Below are positions 23,983-29,973 of a DNA stretch of 29,973 bases, in pieces. The stretch spans positions 18,467-48,439 of the forward strand of contig CAJTOU010000026.1 in NCBI GenBank assembly GCA_910577835.1, given 5' to 3'. Within the stretch, counting starts at the first letter, position 1. Each line of letters starts with the position of its first letter. The position numbers and the translations under genes are program-made. The notes below the pieces were generated by a model. It made no database searches, was not told the origin of the DNA, and saw only the letters and a program-made list of their open reading frames with translations. Source of the DNA: an uncultured Lachnospiraceae bacterium. GTDB taxonomy: Bacteria > Bacillota_A > Clostridia > Lachnospirales > Lachnospiraceae.

Positions 23983-24840
23983 ATGAGTGAAGAAAAATTA
24001 GAAGAACAGGAGAAAGACTCTATTGCTGCTGAGCTTGACACTGAATTTTCCAATCTGGTAAATTCAGTTCCGCCACCTGATTTGGAGGCTGTCATTGCAG
24101 ATGAGCCGGACGAAAATCCGTTTGAACAGGGAAAGGAAAAGGCTTTTGATGAAAATGTAGAGATTATTGATTATGATATTGATGATGAAATCACAGCCAA
24201 TGATTTTAAAAATAACAAAAGACCAATAAAAAAAGAAAGAGAAATCGATTTAAAGGCTGAAATCATTAGCTGGATAAAAATGTTTGTCGCTGCTATTATA
24301 ATTGCATTTGTGATTGTTGAATTTATTATTATCAATGCAACTGTTCCAACAGGTTCGATGGAAAAAACCATTCTTCCGGGTGACAGAATTCTTGGTTCAC
24401 GGCTCACTTATCTTTTTCATGAGCCTGAACGGGGTGATATTATTGTATTTAAATATCAGTTTGAAGAAAATACTGACTATGTAAAGCGTATTATCGGTCT
24501 GCCCGGTGAAACAGTTACTATCACAAACGGCGAGATAACTATTTACAAAGGTGATGAACTGATTGAAACTCTTGATGAAGATTACATTAATGGCGAGTGG
24601 ACATGGAAAGCAAATGGCTATACCTTTACGGTACCGGAAGGCCGCTATTTCGTACTTGGCGATAACAGAAATAATTCCAAAGATACCCGCTACTGGTATG
24701 ATGAGTATTACCAGACGGGACAGTGTACGGAAACTGAGCTTTATATCAGCAAAGAGCAGATTCTTGGAAAAATATATTTCCGGTATTGGTCTGCACAGGA
24801 AAAATCCTTCTTTGATAAATTTAAAAATTTAAATAAATAA
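23983..24840 (+). CDS. lepB: Signal peptidase I with long acidic N-terminal region
   Basis: Cleaves signal peptides from exported proteins. 285 residues from the ATG at 23983, preceded by AAGGAAATA. Seen: about 95 acidic residues in the cytoplasm, one membrane helix at 99-118, catalytic Ser125 in VPTGSMEKTI, PGDRILGSRL, catalytic Lys169 in YVKRIIGLPGE, and GDNRNNSKDTRYW at 226-238. The Ser-Lys pair is complete. Most bacterial type I peptidases of Firmicutes have only 10-40 residues before the helix, so the N-terminal region is unusual; it is rich in Glu and Asp and looks disordered. Single gene with its own terminator. Confidence 0.96.
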   Translation: MSEEKLEEQEKDSIAAELDTEFSNLVNSVPPPDLEAVIADEPDENPFEQGKEKAFDENVEIIDYDIDDEITANDFKNNKRPIKKEREIDLKAEIISWIKMFVAAIIIAFVIVEFIIINATVPTGSMEKTILPGDRILGSRLTYLFHEPERGDIIVFKYQFEENTDYVKRIIGLPGETVTITNGEITIYKGDELIETLDEDYINGEWTWKANGYTFTVPEGRYFVLGDNRNNSKDTRYWYDEYYQTGQCTETELYISKEQILGKIYFRYWSAQEKSFFDKFKNLNK

Positions 24841-24869
24841 TATCAGTTATGCTAATTACCAAATAACAC

Positions 24870-24921
24870 AATGCCGCCATCCAGATATTATAATCAAATT
24901 TCTGCTTTGGCGGCATTTTTT
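24870..24921 (+). terminator. Terminator of lepB
   Basis: AATGCCGCC ... GGCGGCATT with a 30-base loop, then TTTTTC. The long loop is unusual for a terminator, but the stem and T-run are good. Confidence 0.75.
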
Positions 24922-24923
24922 CA

Positions 24924-25691
24924 TTATTTTACTTCCTTTATCCAGTAATCTATCTGCTCCGTACACACAAATCCGTGTCTGCAATACATTCCATATGCGA
25001 TTTCGTTTAAACTGCTTACATGCAGTACAGCTCTGTGACAGCCTGATTTTCTTAAATATTCCAGCACCAGCAGCAGCGTTTCGGTTCCATAACCCATTCC
25101 TCGAAATTTTGGTTCGATTTCCACATGATAAATCGAAGCTGTGCTATTTTCTATTTCCAAACTGACACTTCCTGCTTTCACTCCTTTTATAAAGGTTTCA
25201 AAGATATCTTTATTTTTACTCACTTTGTATGTTAATACAGGTATGTACTGTGGTTTTTGATAAATGCTTATATCGCAGGACATCAGATATTCCGAAGACT
25301 CATGTTCTGCACCTATTTTTCTCAGTGCAAGCTCTCCCGCAGAGCTGTTCGGCTCATTAAGAAAATAAATTTTTTTAATTCCATAAGCTCTTATTGTTTT
25401 ATATGCCCTTTTATAAAGTTTCAAAAAACAACCCCGTCTTCTATATTTCGGCAGAGTATTGGCATACAGCTCACATTCCTGTAAATCCGGCACAAAGATA
25501 CTTATTATACTGATAAGTTCATTATTTTCATACATTAGATAAAAGGCCGGAAAGCCATCAATAAAATTCATATCGCTCTGCCAAAAGCTGACTCCTCTTG
25601 TCCTGTCTGCCTGACAACATTGTTGTATCAAAATATCCAATTCATAAAGCTGAGCTGACGTTAATTTATCTGTGACCATAATATGACACAT
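24924..25691 (-). CDS. Tandem GNAT-domain acetyltransferase
   Basis: 255 residues from the ATG at 25691, with AAAGGGG 7 bases before. The frame stays open upstream through the two tRNA genes, but that part is not coding. Seen: an N-terminal GNAT fold with ELYANTLPKYRRRGCFLKLY (acetyl-CoA loop RRRG at 84-87) and FLNEPNSSAGELALRKIG, and a C-terminal one with VEIEPKFRGMGYGTE (RGMGYG at 198-203) and HVSSLNEIAYGMYCRHGF at about 224-241. The C-terminal domain has the better acetyl-CoA loop and is probably the active one. Substrate unknown. It lies downstream of tRNA-Leu and may be partly read through from that transcript; no firm promoter found. Confidence 0.85.
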   Translation of the reverse strand: MCHIMVTDKLTSAQLYELDILIQQCCQADRTRGVSFWQSDMNFIDGFPAFYLMYENNELISIISIFVPDLQECELYANTLPKYRRRGCFLKLYKRAYKTIRAYGIKKIYFLNEPNSSAGELALRKIGAEHESSEYLMSCDISIYQKPQYIPVLTYKVSKNKDIFETFIKGVKAGSVSLEIENSTASIYHVEIEPKFRGMGYGTETLLLVLEYLRKSGCHRAVLHVSSLNEIAYGMYCRHGFVCTEQIDYWIKEVK

Positions 25692-25749
25692 AATTTTCCC
25701 CTTTGAAACAATTTTTATGAAAGAAAAAATCCGAATCCGTTTTCTGCTG

Positions 25750-25767
25750 AAAAAGATTCGAATCTTT
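25750..25767 (-). terminator. Terminator after tRNA-Leu
   Basis: Minus strand: AAAGAT-TCGA-ATCTTT then TTTC. A second possible stem a few bases on (CGAATC ... GATTCG then GATTTTTTC) could act as a backup. Both are weak in GC. Confidence 0.55.
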
Positions 25768-25776
25768 ATTGCCCAG

Positions 25777-25856
25777 TGCGGATAACAGGAATCGAACCTG
25801 CACGGTTGCCCACCAGATCCTAAGTCTGGCGCGTCTGCCAGTTCCGCCATATCCGC
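25777..25856 (-). tRNA. tRNA-Leu(TAG)
   Basis: Minus strand, 80 bases: acceptor GCGGATA/TATCCGC, anticodon stem CCAGA/TCTGG with loop CTTAGGA (anticodon TAG at 25820-25822), a class II type variable region TGGGCAACCGT, T arm GCAGG-TTCGATT-CCTGT, discriminator A. No encoded CCA. Shares a transcript with tRNA-Thr, 32 bases upstream of it. Confidence 0.95.
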
Positions 25857-25888
25857 AATTATATTAATATAATGTAAAATAGAAAAAA

Positions 25889-25961
25889 AGCTAGCAACGG
25901 GAATCGAACCCGTGACCTCCGCATTACCAATGCGACGCGCTACCATCTGTGCCATGCCAGC
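25889..25961 (-). tRNA. tRNA-Thr(GGT)
   Basis: Minus strand, 73 bases: acceptor GCTGGCA/TGCTAGC with one G-U pair, anticodon loop TTGGTAA (anticodon GGT at 25926-25928), T arm ACGGG-TTCGATT-CCCGT, discriminator T, no encoded CCA. First of a two-tRNA transcript. Confidence 0.96.
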
Positions 25962-25995
25962 CTCTTTCATTGTGAAATAAATCACAACAAAAAGT

Positions 25996-26024
25996 ATTTT
26001 AATCAATTTTATGGAAAATGTCAA
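25996..26024 (-). promoter_or_regulatory. Promoter of tRNA-Thr/tRNA-Leu
   Basis: Minus strand: -35 TTGACA, 17-base spacer, -10 TAAAAT, about 35 bases before tRNA-Thr. Confidence 0.85.
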
Positions 26025-26058
26025 CTGTTTTTTTTGAATTTTTTGAATTTTTATTTTT

Positions 26059-26843
26059 CTATTGTCTTTCCCTTCCATATACCTCTATTTGTGTTAATGC
26101 TGGAAACGGTGAAGGTTCATCTGACTTTATCATCTGATTCATTTCCATCCAGTATACCTGTTTAATAGGAAAGGTAATTTCATGAGGCAGAGAACTTTTT
26201 CTCATATTCATTTCTAGTGTGGTTCCATCTGAAAAAGTAAAATTCACACTCTTCCACCAGTTATCATGCGGAAAATCTGCTCTTGTATAAAGCACTATTC
26301 TGTCAATTTCTACCATTCTGCCAAAATCCAAAGTAATACATGCATCCTCCTGCATATTAATTCCCATGACTGATATGGCCATTCTCCATGGCTTTGATTC
26401 ACTGTAATACCATCTATTGCATTCTGAGCAGCAAAAACAGATTCACCTCTTGTTTCCACATTGGCACTGACATGAGGAAAATATGTACGGTTCTCATGAT
26501 GGTCTACCACACTGAAAGCAAGGTTTCTATATTGATAGATTTCAAAATCCCGCGCTTTTCTTACTCTTAAAAGATGCCTGTCTCCCATAAATGCCCTTGG
26601 AGAAAGATGAAGCCGTTTTTCTTCAAATGGTATCGGATAATTCATATCCCCTTTCAGATAAACCATAGACTGCCCTATGGCATCATCAAACTACAGCCAG
26701 ACAAAAATATCTTTTTCACTGGACTCAAGTATAATGCGGTCTCCCGGCTGATAAATCCGTTCACATATTAAATTTACTTCATTTTGACCTTCTGCCATAT
26801 GAACTATCTGTCTCTCCGCGTCTAAAACTTTTAAATACAGCAT
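26059..26843 (-). pseudogene. Broken gene for a carbohydrate-binding (F5/8 type C-like) protein
   Basis: An originally about 261-residue gene starting at ATG 26843 (ribosome site AAGGAG) with two lesions. First, codon 51 is TAG (26691-26693) in an otherwise continuous frame: ...DIFVWL, stop, FDDAIGQSMVYLKGD. Second, at 26363-26365 the expected GGGG is GGG: reading ...GEWPYQSW then needs a +1 base to continue GINMQEDACITLDFG in the next frame. Without repair the products would be 50 residues, or fragments from inner ATGs. The second half (AAQNAIDGI, then LDFGRMVEIDRIVLYTR, HDNWWKSVNFTFSDG) reads as a galactose-binding-like jelly roll. It follows the lyxose isomerase gene by 30 bases in the same operon, so a sugar-handling role is likely. 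Both lesions should be checked for sequencing error; the amber one is unlikely to be. Confidence 0.85.
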
Positions 26844-26873
26844 TTTTTATCTCCTTTTCTATTTGTACCGGTT

Positions 26874-27560
26874 TTATTTCTGCCCTGCTGCCGGATATTC
26901 ATTACATAACAGACGATATGGTGCCTCATCTTCCTCGATTGTTGGAAAACGCCCGACAGGCGGATGAAAACGATTATCTGTATTATCATCATTGCACATA
27001 GATACCTCCCCTATCAGAACATCTCCTGTTCCCGATTTTACATCAAAATCATGATACTGACGTGGCCAGAGTGTAATACTCTCTCCCGGTTTTAACTCAA
27101 TTCCCGTTCCGGCAGGCACATAGTAACTTCTGCCATCAGAATTGACACATACTGGTGTATCTGCCAACTCTTCATTTTCATCTGCATTATACAAATGAAT
27201 AATTAAAGTACCTCCACCGCGGTTAATAATATCCTCTGATTTCGTCCAGTGAAAATGCATGGGTGAATGTTGGCCTTCTTTCAGCATCAAAAGTTTTTCC
27301 GCATATACCTTCCGGTATTTTGGATTATTCTGATTTCCGTTTCTAAGTGTAACAAGCGCAAATCCTACTTTTTCCCAACAGCCAAGACCATAATCGGTAA
27401 TATCCCATCCCAGCATATTGTCACGGATTTCATCGTACTCATGCCCTTTTTCATTCCATTCCTGTGGTGTCCAATGACAAAATGACGGAAGATGAAAGCC
27501 ATTTTTCTTTATAAGCTGTTCCATTTCTTTGATTCTCTGGTTAATCTCTGAACGCTTCAT
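26874..27560 (-). CDS. D-lyxose isomerase family cupin protein
   Basis: 228 residues from the ATG at 27560 (AGGAGG about 10 bases before). Seen: an all-beta cupin fold with the metal ligands His102 and His104 in SPMHFHWTKSEDI, Glu109 and His170 in RQYHDFDV, plus GWDITDYGLGCW at 51-62, as in the D-lyxose ketol-isomerase family. Known members interconvert D-lyxose and D-xylulose or related sugars using a divalent metal. The gene lies first in a two-gene operon whose second gene is broken. The true substrate may be a related sugar, as the family is broad. Cytoplasmic. Confidence 0.92.
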   Translation of the reverse strand: MKRSEINQRIKEMEQLIKKNGFHLPSFCHWTPQEWNEKGHEYDEIRDNMLGWDITDYGLGCWEKVGFALVTLRNGNQNNPKYRKVYAEKLLMLKEGQHSPMHFHWTKSEDIINRGGGTLIIHLYNADENEELADTPVCVNSDGRSYYVPAGTGIELKPGESITLWPRQYHDFDVKSGTGDVLIGEVSMCNDDNTDNRFHPPVGRFPTIEEDEAPYRLLCNEYPAAGQK

Positions 27561-27630
27561 TTCCTTATTTCCTCCTGAATATAAACTGTTATTTATCACA
27601 TAATTTATTTTTACTTTGTTTTCCTGTATT

Positions 27631-27658
27631 ATTATAAGTTATTATTTTTTTAATACAA
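27631..27658 (-). promoter_or_regulatory. Promoter of the lyxose isomerase operon
   Basis: Minus strand: -35 TTGTAT, 16-base spacer, -10 TATAAT, about 70 bases before the gene. No regulator gene or catabolite site recognised nearby. Confidence 0.6.
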
Positions 27659-27694
27659 TAACCTTCTCTGTTATGAACTAATGTATTCTGCTAT

Positions 27695-27871
27695 ATGTTG
27701 CTTTGTTTATTTATTTTTTTAATAGCCTGTATTACACAAAAAGAAATAGCAGCTCCTGACTATACAAGGTTTACGGATGTTATCAGATTAAATGCCGGAC
27801 TGCAAGAAAAATCAAGTGTTTTTTCAATTTCTACTGTTAAATATTCTTCTACTATTCTCGAACTGACATAA
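27695..27871 (+). CDS. Possible 58-residue lipoprotein or gene remnant
   Basis: An open frame from ATG 27695 to TAA 27869-27871. The first 12 residues are MLLCLFIFLIAC, ending in a good lipobox (LIAC), followed by a polar region ending SSTILELT. Against it: no Shine-Dalgarno, no N-terminal Lys/Arg, and it lies in an AT-rich gap. It could equally be the end of a lost gene. Unrecognised. Confidence 0.25.
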   Translation: MLLCLFIFLIACITQKEIAAPDYTRFTDVIRLNAGLQEKSSVFSISTVKYSSTILELT

Positions 27872-27902
27872 ACAAATATAAGACCTCTATAAATTTTCTG
27901 TT

Positions 27903-27946
27903 TGTAAATTCTAAGTAAAATTAATGTAAAATTCAAGTAAAATCAG
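27903..27946 (+). promoter_or_regulatory. Four phased 11-bp direct repeats upstream of MBL-fold gene
   Basis: GTAAA occurs at 27904, 27915, 27926 and 27937, exactly 11 bases apart; the units are tGTAAATTct, aGTAAAATTa, tGTAAAATTc, aGTAAAATCa. This face-of-helix phasing is what OmpR/PhoB-type response regulators bind (PhoB/PhoP boxes are 11-bp direct repeats). The array ends 11 bases before the -35 of the promoter at 27958, the position of an activator site. Confidence 0.6.
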
Positions 27947-27957
27947 TACTTAACAGG

Positions 27958-27986
27958 TTGACTTTTTTAGAAAATATAATTATTAT
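27958..27986 (+). promoter_or_regulatory. Promoter of the MBL-fold gene
   Basis: -35 TTGACT, 17-base spacer, -10 TATTAT. Start near 27993, leaving a leader of about 335 bases. Confidence 0.65.
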
Positions 27987-27992
27987 GTTTTT

Positions 27993-28328
27993 ATATTATT
28001 AAATAATTATTTTAATAAATTATTATTATACTTTATAAATAAAATAATTATAGTAATTCCAAATGGAAATACTATTTAAGTCTCATTCTGGTAATAAAAA
28101 ATATAACCATTTGGAATGCTTGATTATACAGCAACTATCTAATACAGATGAAATCTTATTTTATCATCTATATCAAAAATAACTAAGTTTACATATTATA
28201 TTGTAAACTTATCATCAAGGAGGGAGATATTTTCAAGATACAAATAAACTGAATTTTTAACCAAAAATATGGAATTCTTATGAAAATTTAAGATTCCAAT
28301 ACATTTTATAAATGAAAGGATAAAATTT
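27993..28328 (+). other. Long structured leader of the MBL-fold gene
   Basis: No gene. Three inverted repeats: 28056-28066 with 28107-28117 (11 bp, ATTCCAAATGG / CCATTTGGAAT), 28185-28193 with 28202-28210 (9 bp, AAGTTTACA / TGTAAACTT), and 28271-28280 with 28289-28297 (GGAAT(t)CTTA / TAAGATTCC). A strong SD-like AAGGAGGG at 28217-28224 has no start codon after it. The gene's own SD (AAAGGAT) follows at about 28315. Confidence 0.55.
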
Positions 28329-29423
28329 ATGAAAAATGATTCAATAATCAAAAAGGTAATATCCTGTTTCATGACCTTTATTATGGTCTTTGGCATTTTA
28401 AATGTAATTAATCCGAAACAGGTTCAAGCAGCTACATATCCATTGAAAGTTCACTATTTAGATGTCAAAGGAGATGCTACATTAATTAAGTATACATATA
28501 ATGGACAAACTCATTATGGTATGATTGATGCCGGACAGGAAACAGAAAATAATAAGGCTTCTGAAAGTGCCGCTGCATACTTTGCCGGTATTGCAGATAA
28601 GGCGGGAAATCCTAGAACTCTTGACTTCTGCATTATTACCCATGCTCATAATGACCATTATATTGGACTGAAATATTTCGATGATTATAAGATTAAAGTT
28701 AAAAATATGTATGTAAATGCTTACTATAATGATGTTTCCTATAATGAAAAAGTTTCTCTAAAAACCAGACTTAATTCAATGAAAAAAAATGGGTCTATTG
28801 AAAATATCGAATACATTGGATATAGGCAAACAAAACAGATTTCAATTGAAGGCGGCTTTTTACTTACTATTTTAGGTCCTGTATTAAATGAAACATCATA
28901 TACCACGGAAAATCCTCCCGGTGCTGGAGTAGTTAATATTAGGTCAATGATGTGTACATTAGATTATGATAATTACAAATACATATTTATGGGTGATCTT
29001 TATGAAAAAGATGGAAAAGGACTTTCTACCATTACAAATAATAACCTCTATCAAAGCTACCTTGTACCTAAAGCTAATAAAATAGTAATATATAAAATAA
29101 GTCATCATGGAAGAAGAAATGCTAATAATTATAGTGATTCTGCTGAAGAAGAAATGTATAAATATATTTCCAATAATGGAAGTAATAAAGTCTATTGTAT
29201 TGCAAATAAGTATTTTAATTCAAGCAGCGAATACTATACTAATTCCACAGCTCTGCAGAATTTATGTTATAGTAAAACAGGAAACGTATATTTTAACACA
29301 GGATATAAAAAGACAAGCAAAACATCTTATTCAGCAGTATCAAGAGATACTATAAATGGTATTTCTGCACTTACATCAACAACATCTTTAGGTTTTAAGT
29401 AAAAATATTATACCAGAATGAGA
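28081..29423. repeat. Perfect 13-bp inverted repeat bracketing the MBL-fold gene
   Basis: TCTCATTCTGGTA at 28081-28093 and TACCAGAATGAGA at 29411-29423. The left copy lies in the loop of the leader hairpin, the right one 9 bases after the stop codon. No target-site duplication is visible. Could be ends of a small element or a 5'/3' RNA pairing. Confidence 0.7.
28329..29402 (+). CDS. Secreted metallo-beta-lactamase-fold protein (ComEC-C type)
   Basis: 357 residues. Seen: signal peptide with a Lys-rich start, hydrophobic ISCFMTFIMVFGILNV and a likely cut after VQA near residue 34; then a mature MBL-fold domain beginning LKVHYLDVKGDATLIKY, HAHNDH (His105, His107, Asp109, His110) in IITHAHNDHYIGL, MGDL with Asp223, and KISHHGRR with His259-His260. 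It is the form seen in the C-terminal domain of ComEC and in secreted nucleases or phosphodiesterases; the reaction is not known here. The C-terminal 60 residues are Ser/Thr/Tyr/Asn-rich. Visibly more AT-rich than the housekeeping genes, with many AAT, ATA and TAT codons, suggesting transfer. Single gene with elaborate upstream control. SD AAAGGAT. Confidence 0.9.
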   Translation: MKNDSIIKKVISCFMTFIMVFGILNVINPKQVQAATYPLKVHYLDVKGDATLIKYTYNGQTHYGMIDAGQETENNKASESAAAYFAGIADKAGNPRTLDFCIITHAHNDHYIGLKYFDDYKIKVKNMYVNAYYNDVSYNEKVSLKTRLNSMKKNGSIENIEYIGYRQTKQISIEGGFLLTILGPVLNETSYTTENPPGAGVVNIRSMMCTLDYDNYKYIFMGDLYEKDGKGLSTITNNNLYQSYLVPKANKIVIYKISHHGRRNANNYSDSAEEEMYKYISNNGSNKVYCIANKYFNSSSEYYTNSTALQNLCYSKTGNVYFNTGYKKTSKTSYSAVSRDTINGISALTSTTSLGFK

Positions 29424-29450
29424 TACAACTTTATATATTAATTGTATAGC

Positions 29451-29497
29451 AAGAATCAGTCATATAAGAAATAAATTCTCAAGTATGACTGATTCTT
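29451..29497 (+). terminator. Probable terminator of the MBL-fold gene
   Basis: Perfect 14-bp stem AAGAATCAGTCATA / TATGACTGATTCTT, 19-base loop, followed by TGATTTATTG; T-run imperfect. Confidence 0.65.
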
Positions 29498-29504
29498 TGA
29501 TTTA

Positions 29505-29534
29505 TTGACATTACTTGTTTTTTTGCTGTATTAT
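29505..29534 (+). promoter_or_regulatory. Putative promoter pointing into the 3' end of the PD-(D/E)XK gene
   Basis: -35 TTGACA, 18-base spacer, -10 TATTAT. There is no gene downstream on this strand; the predicted start is near 29541, followed by two copies of ATTGGGGC (29551-29558 and 29572-29579). May drive an antisense RNA or be chance in AT-rich DNA. Confidence 0.35.
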
Positions 29535-29589
29535 TTAGCCATTTTCTCTAATTGGGGCAAATAAAAAATCTATTGGGGCGGATATTTCC

Positions 29590-29973
29590 TTATCCAATCA
29601 AAACTTCCTTTCCTTTAAACGCAAATCCGTATTTTTGTATTCTCTCCGTCGATATTCCTTTTGCTTCCAAAACAGCCATATATTTCTTATCCTCAATTTG
29701 TTGCAGCGCCAATTCGACAGTATCCTGCAAATCTTTCTCCTTTTTAGGATTGTGAACTTTAAATTCAAAGATAATAGCCACATCTTCTTTTGTTTTTGGT
29801 TCCAGCATAACATCATATCTTCCAAAGCCACTTTCCCTGTTAGAAGTAATTGTATATCTGCCTGCAAGTTCTACCATAAGCCCAAGCACAAATCCATGAT
29901 AAAATCTTTCCGGCTCTGTTTCTTCTGATGCCTCCTTTCCAGTATCAAAGAAACTAAATGTATTAAGCGCAAC
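29590..29973 (-). CDS. PD-(D/E)XK nuclease-like C-terminal domain, 5' part outside window
   Basis: 127 residues visible, reading in from the window edge to TAA at 29590-29592. Seen: FYHGFVLGLM at 25-34, then the nuclease core SGFGRYDVML with Asp54 and IIFEFKV with Glu70 and Lys72, then ALQQIEDKKY at 89-98. This is the C-terminal end of the AAA-ATPase-like/PD-(D/E)XK proteins common in gut Clostridia and Bacteroidetes, in which an N-terminal ATPase-like domain of about 280 residues precedes; that part is beyond the window. Role unknown; often listed as a mobile or conflict-related accessory family. The gene is convergent with the MBL-fold gene. Confidence 0.85.
   Translation of the reverse strand, partial: VALNTFSFFDTGKEASEETEPERFYHGFVLGLMVELAGRYTITSNRESGFGRYDVMLEPKTKEDVAIIFEFKVHNPKKEKDLQDTVELALQQIEDKKYMAVLEAKGISTERIQKYGFAFKGKEVLIG

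Noticed and set aside
24924..26078. A 384-residue frame joining the GNAT protein to an N-terminal extension
   Set aside because: The first 129 codons run through tRNA-Thr and tRNA-Leu on the same strand; the SD and ATG at 25691 give the normal GNAT start.
26691..26693. TAG read as an amino acid such as pyrrolysine
   Set aside because: The same gene has a second independent frameshift, and no pyl genes or downstream recoding element are seen; nonsense mutation is simpler.

Overview
The window looks like the chromosome of a low-GC Gram-positive anaerobe of the class Clostridia, most likely family Lachnospiraceae. The grounds are the AT-rich sequence with clear TTGACA/TATAAT promoters and GGAGG ribosome sites, the HrcA/CIRCE control of groESL, the fused folB-folK gene, a DUF5050 protein, a DUF6106-like membrane protein, and tRNAs with no encoded CCA. 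I cannot name genus or species. Most of the window is ordinary housekeeping DNA. Both ends are cut genes.

Layout: 1-479, cut kptA (tRNA 2'-phosphotransferase), minus strand. 626-2233, fabF plus a coupled YjbR-family gene. 2393-3847, guaB with its own promoter and terminator. 3848-4288, a gene-free stretch with a 54-bp direct repeat and an interspersed repeat. 4289-5705, mrp plus a small membrane protein. 5962-7921, groES-groEL under CIRCE. 8218-8535, a divergent Asp-rich small protein. 8656-11118, glnS and a DUF2225 gene. 11334-12137, folBK on the plus strand. 12174-15443, folC-folP followed by a DUF5050 gene. 15526-16575, a lactonase-family beta-propeller. 16796-16868, tRNA-Gly. 16992-19500, an MBOAT acyltransferase and an SGNH-like partner. 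19591-21384, pepF. 21533-23812, capA and an AEC transporter. 23983-24840, signal peptidase I. 24924-25961, tRNA-Thr, tRNA-Leu and a double GNAT gene. 26059-27560, a D-lyxose isomerase followed by a broken carbohydrate-binding gene. 27561-29500, an AT-rich accessory segment with a secreted metallo-beta-lactamase-fold protein. 29590-29973, the C-terminal end of a PD-(D/E)XK protein.

How the genes relate: folate synthesis is split, with folBK on one strand and folC-folP on the other, and folE absent from the window. groESL has a standard heat-shock arrangement with one extra palindrome upstream of its promoter. The MBOAT/SGNH pair is the usual two-part machine for O-acylating an exported or surface glycan. 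The lyxose isomerase operon is decaying: the downstream gene has a premature TAG and a one-base deletion.

The parts most worth a second look are two. First, the MBL-fold gene at 28329-29402 has four perfectly phased 11-bp direct repeats just upstream of a strong promoter, a leader of about 340 nt with three hairpins, and a perfect 13-bp inverted repeat bracketing the unit. Second, a short interspersed repeat with two conserved hairpins occurs three times in full and twice as a half copy. I see no complete transposon, prophage, CRISPR array or known defence system.
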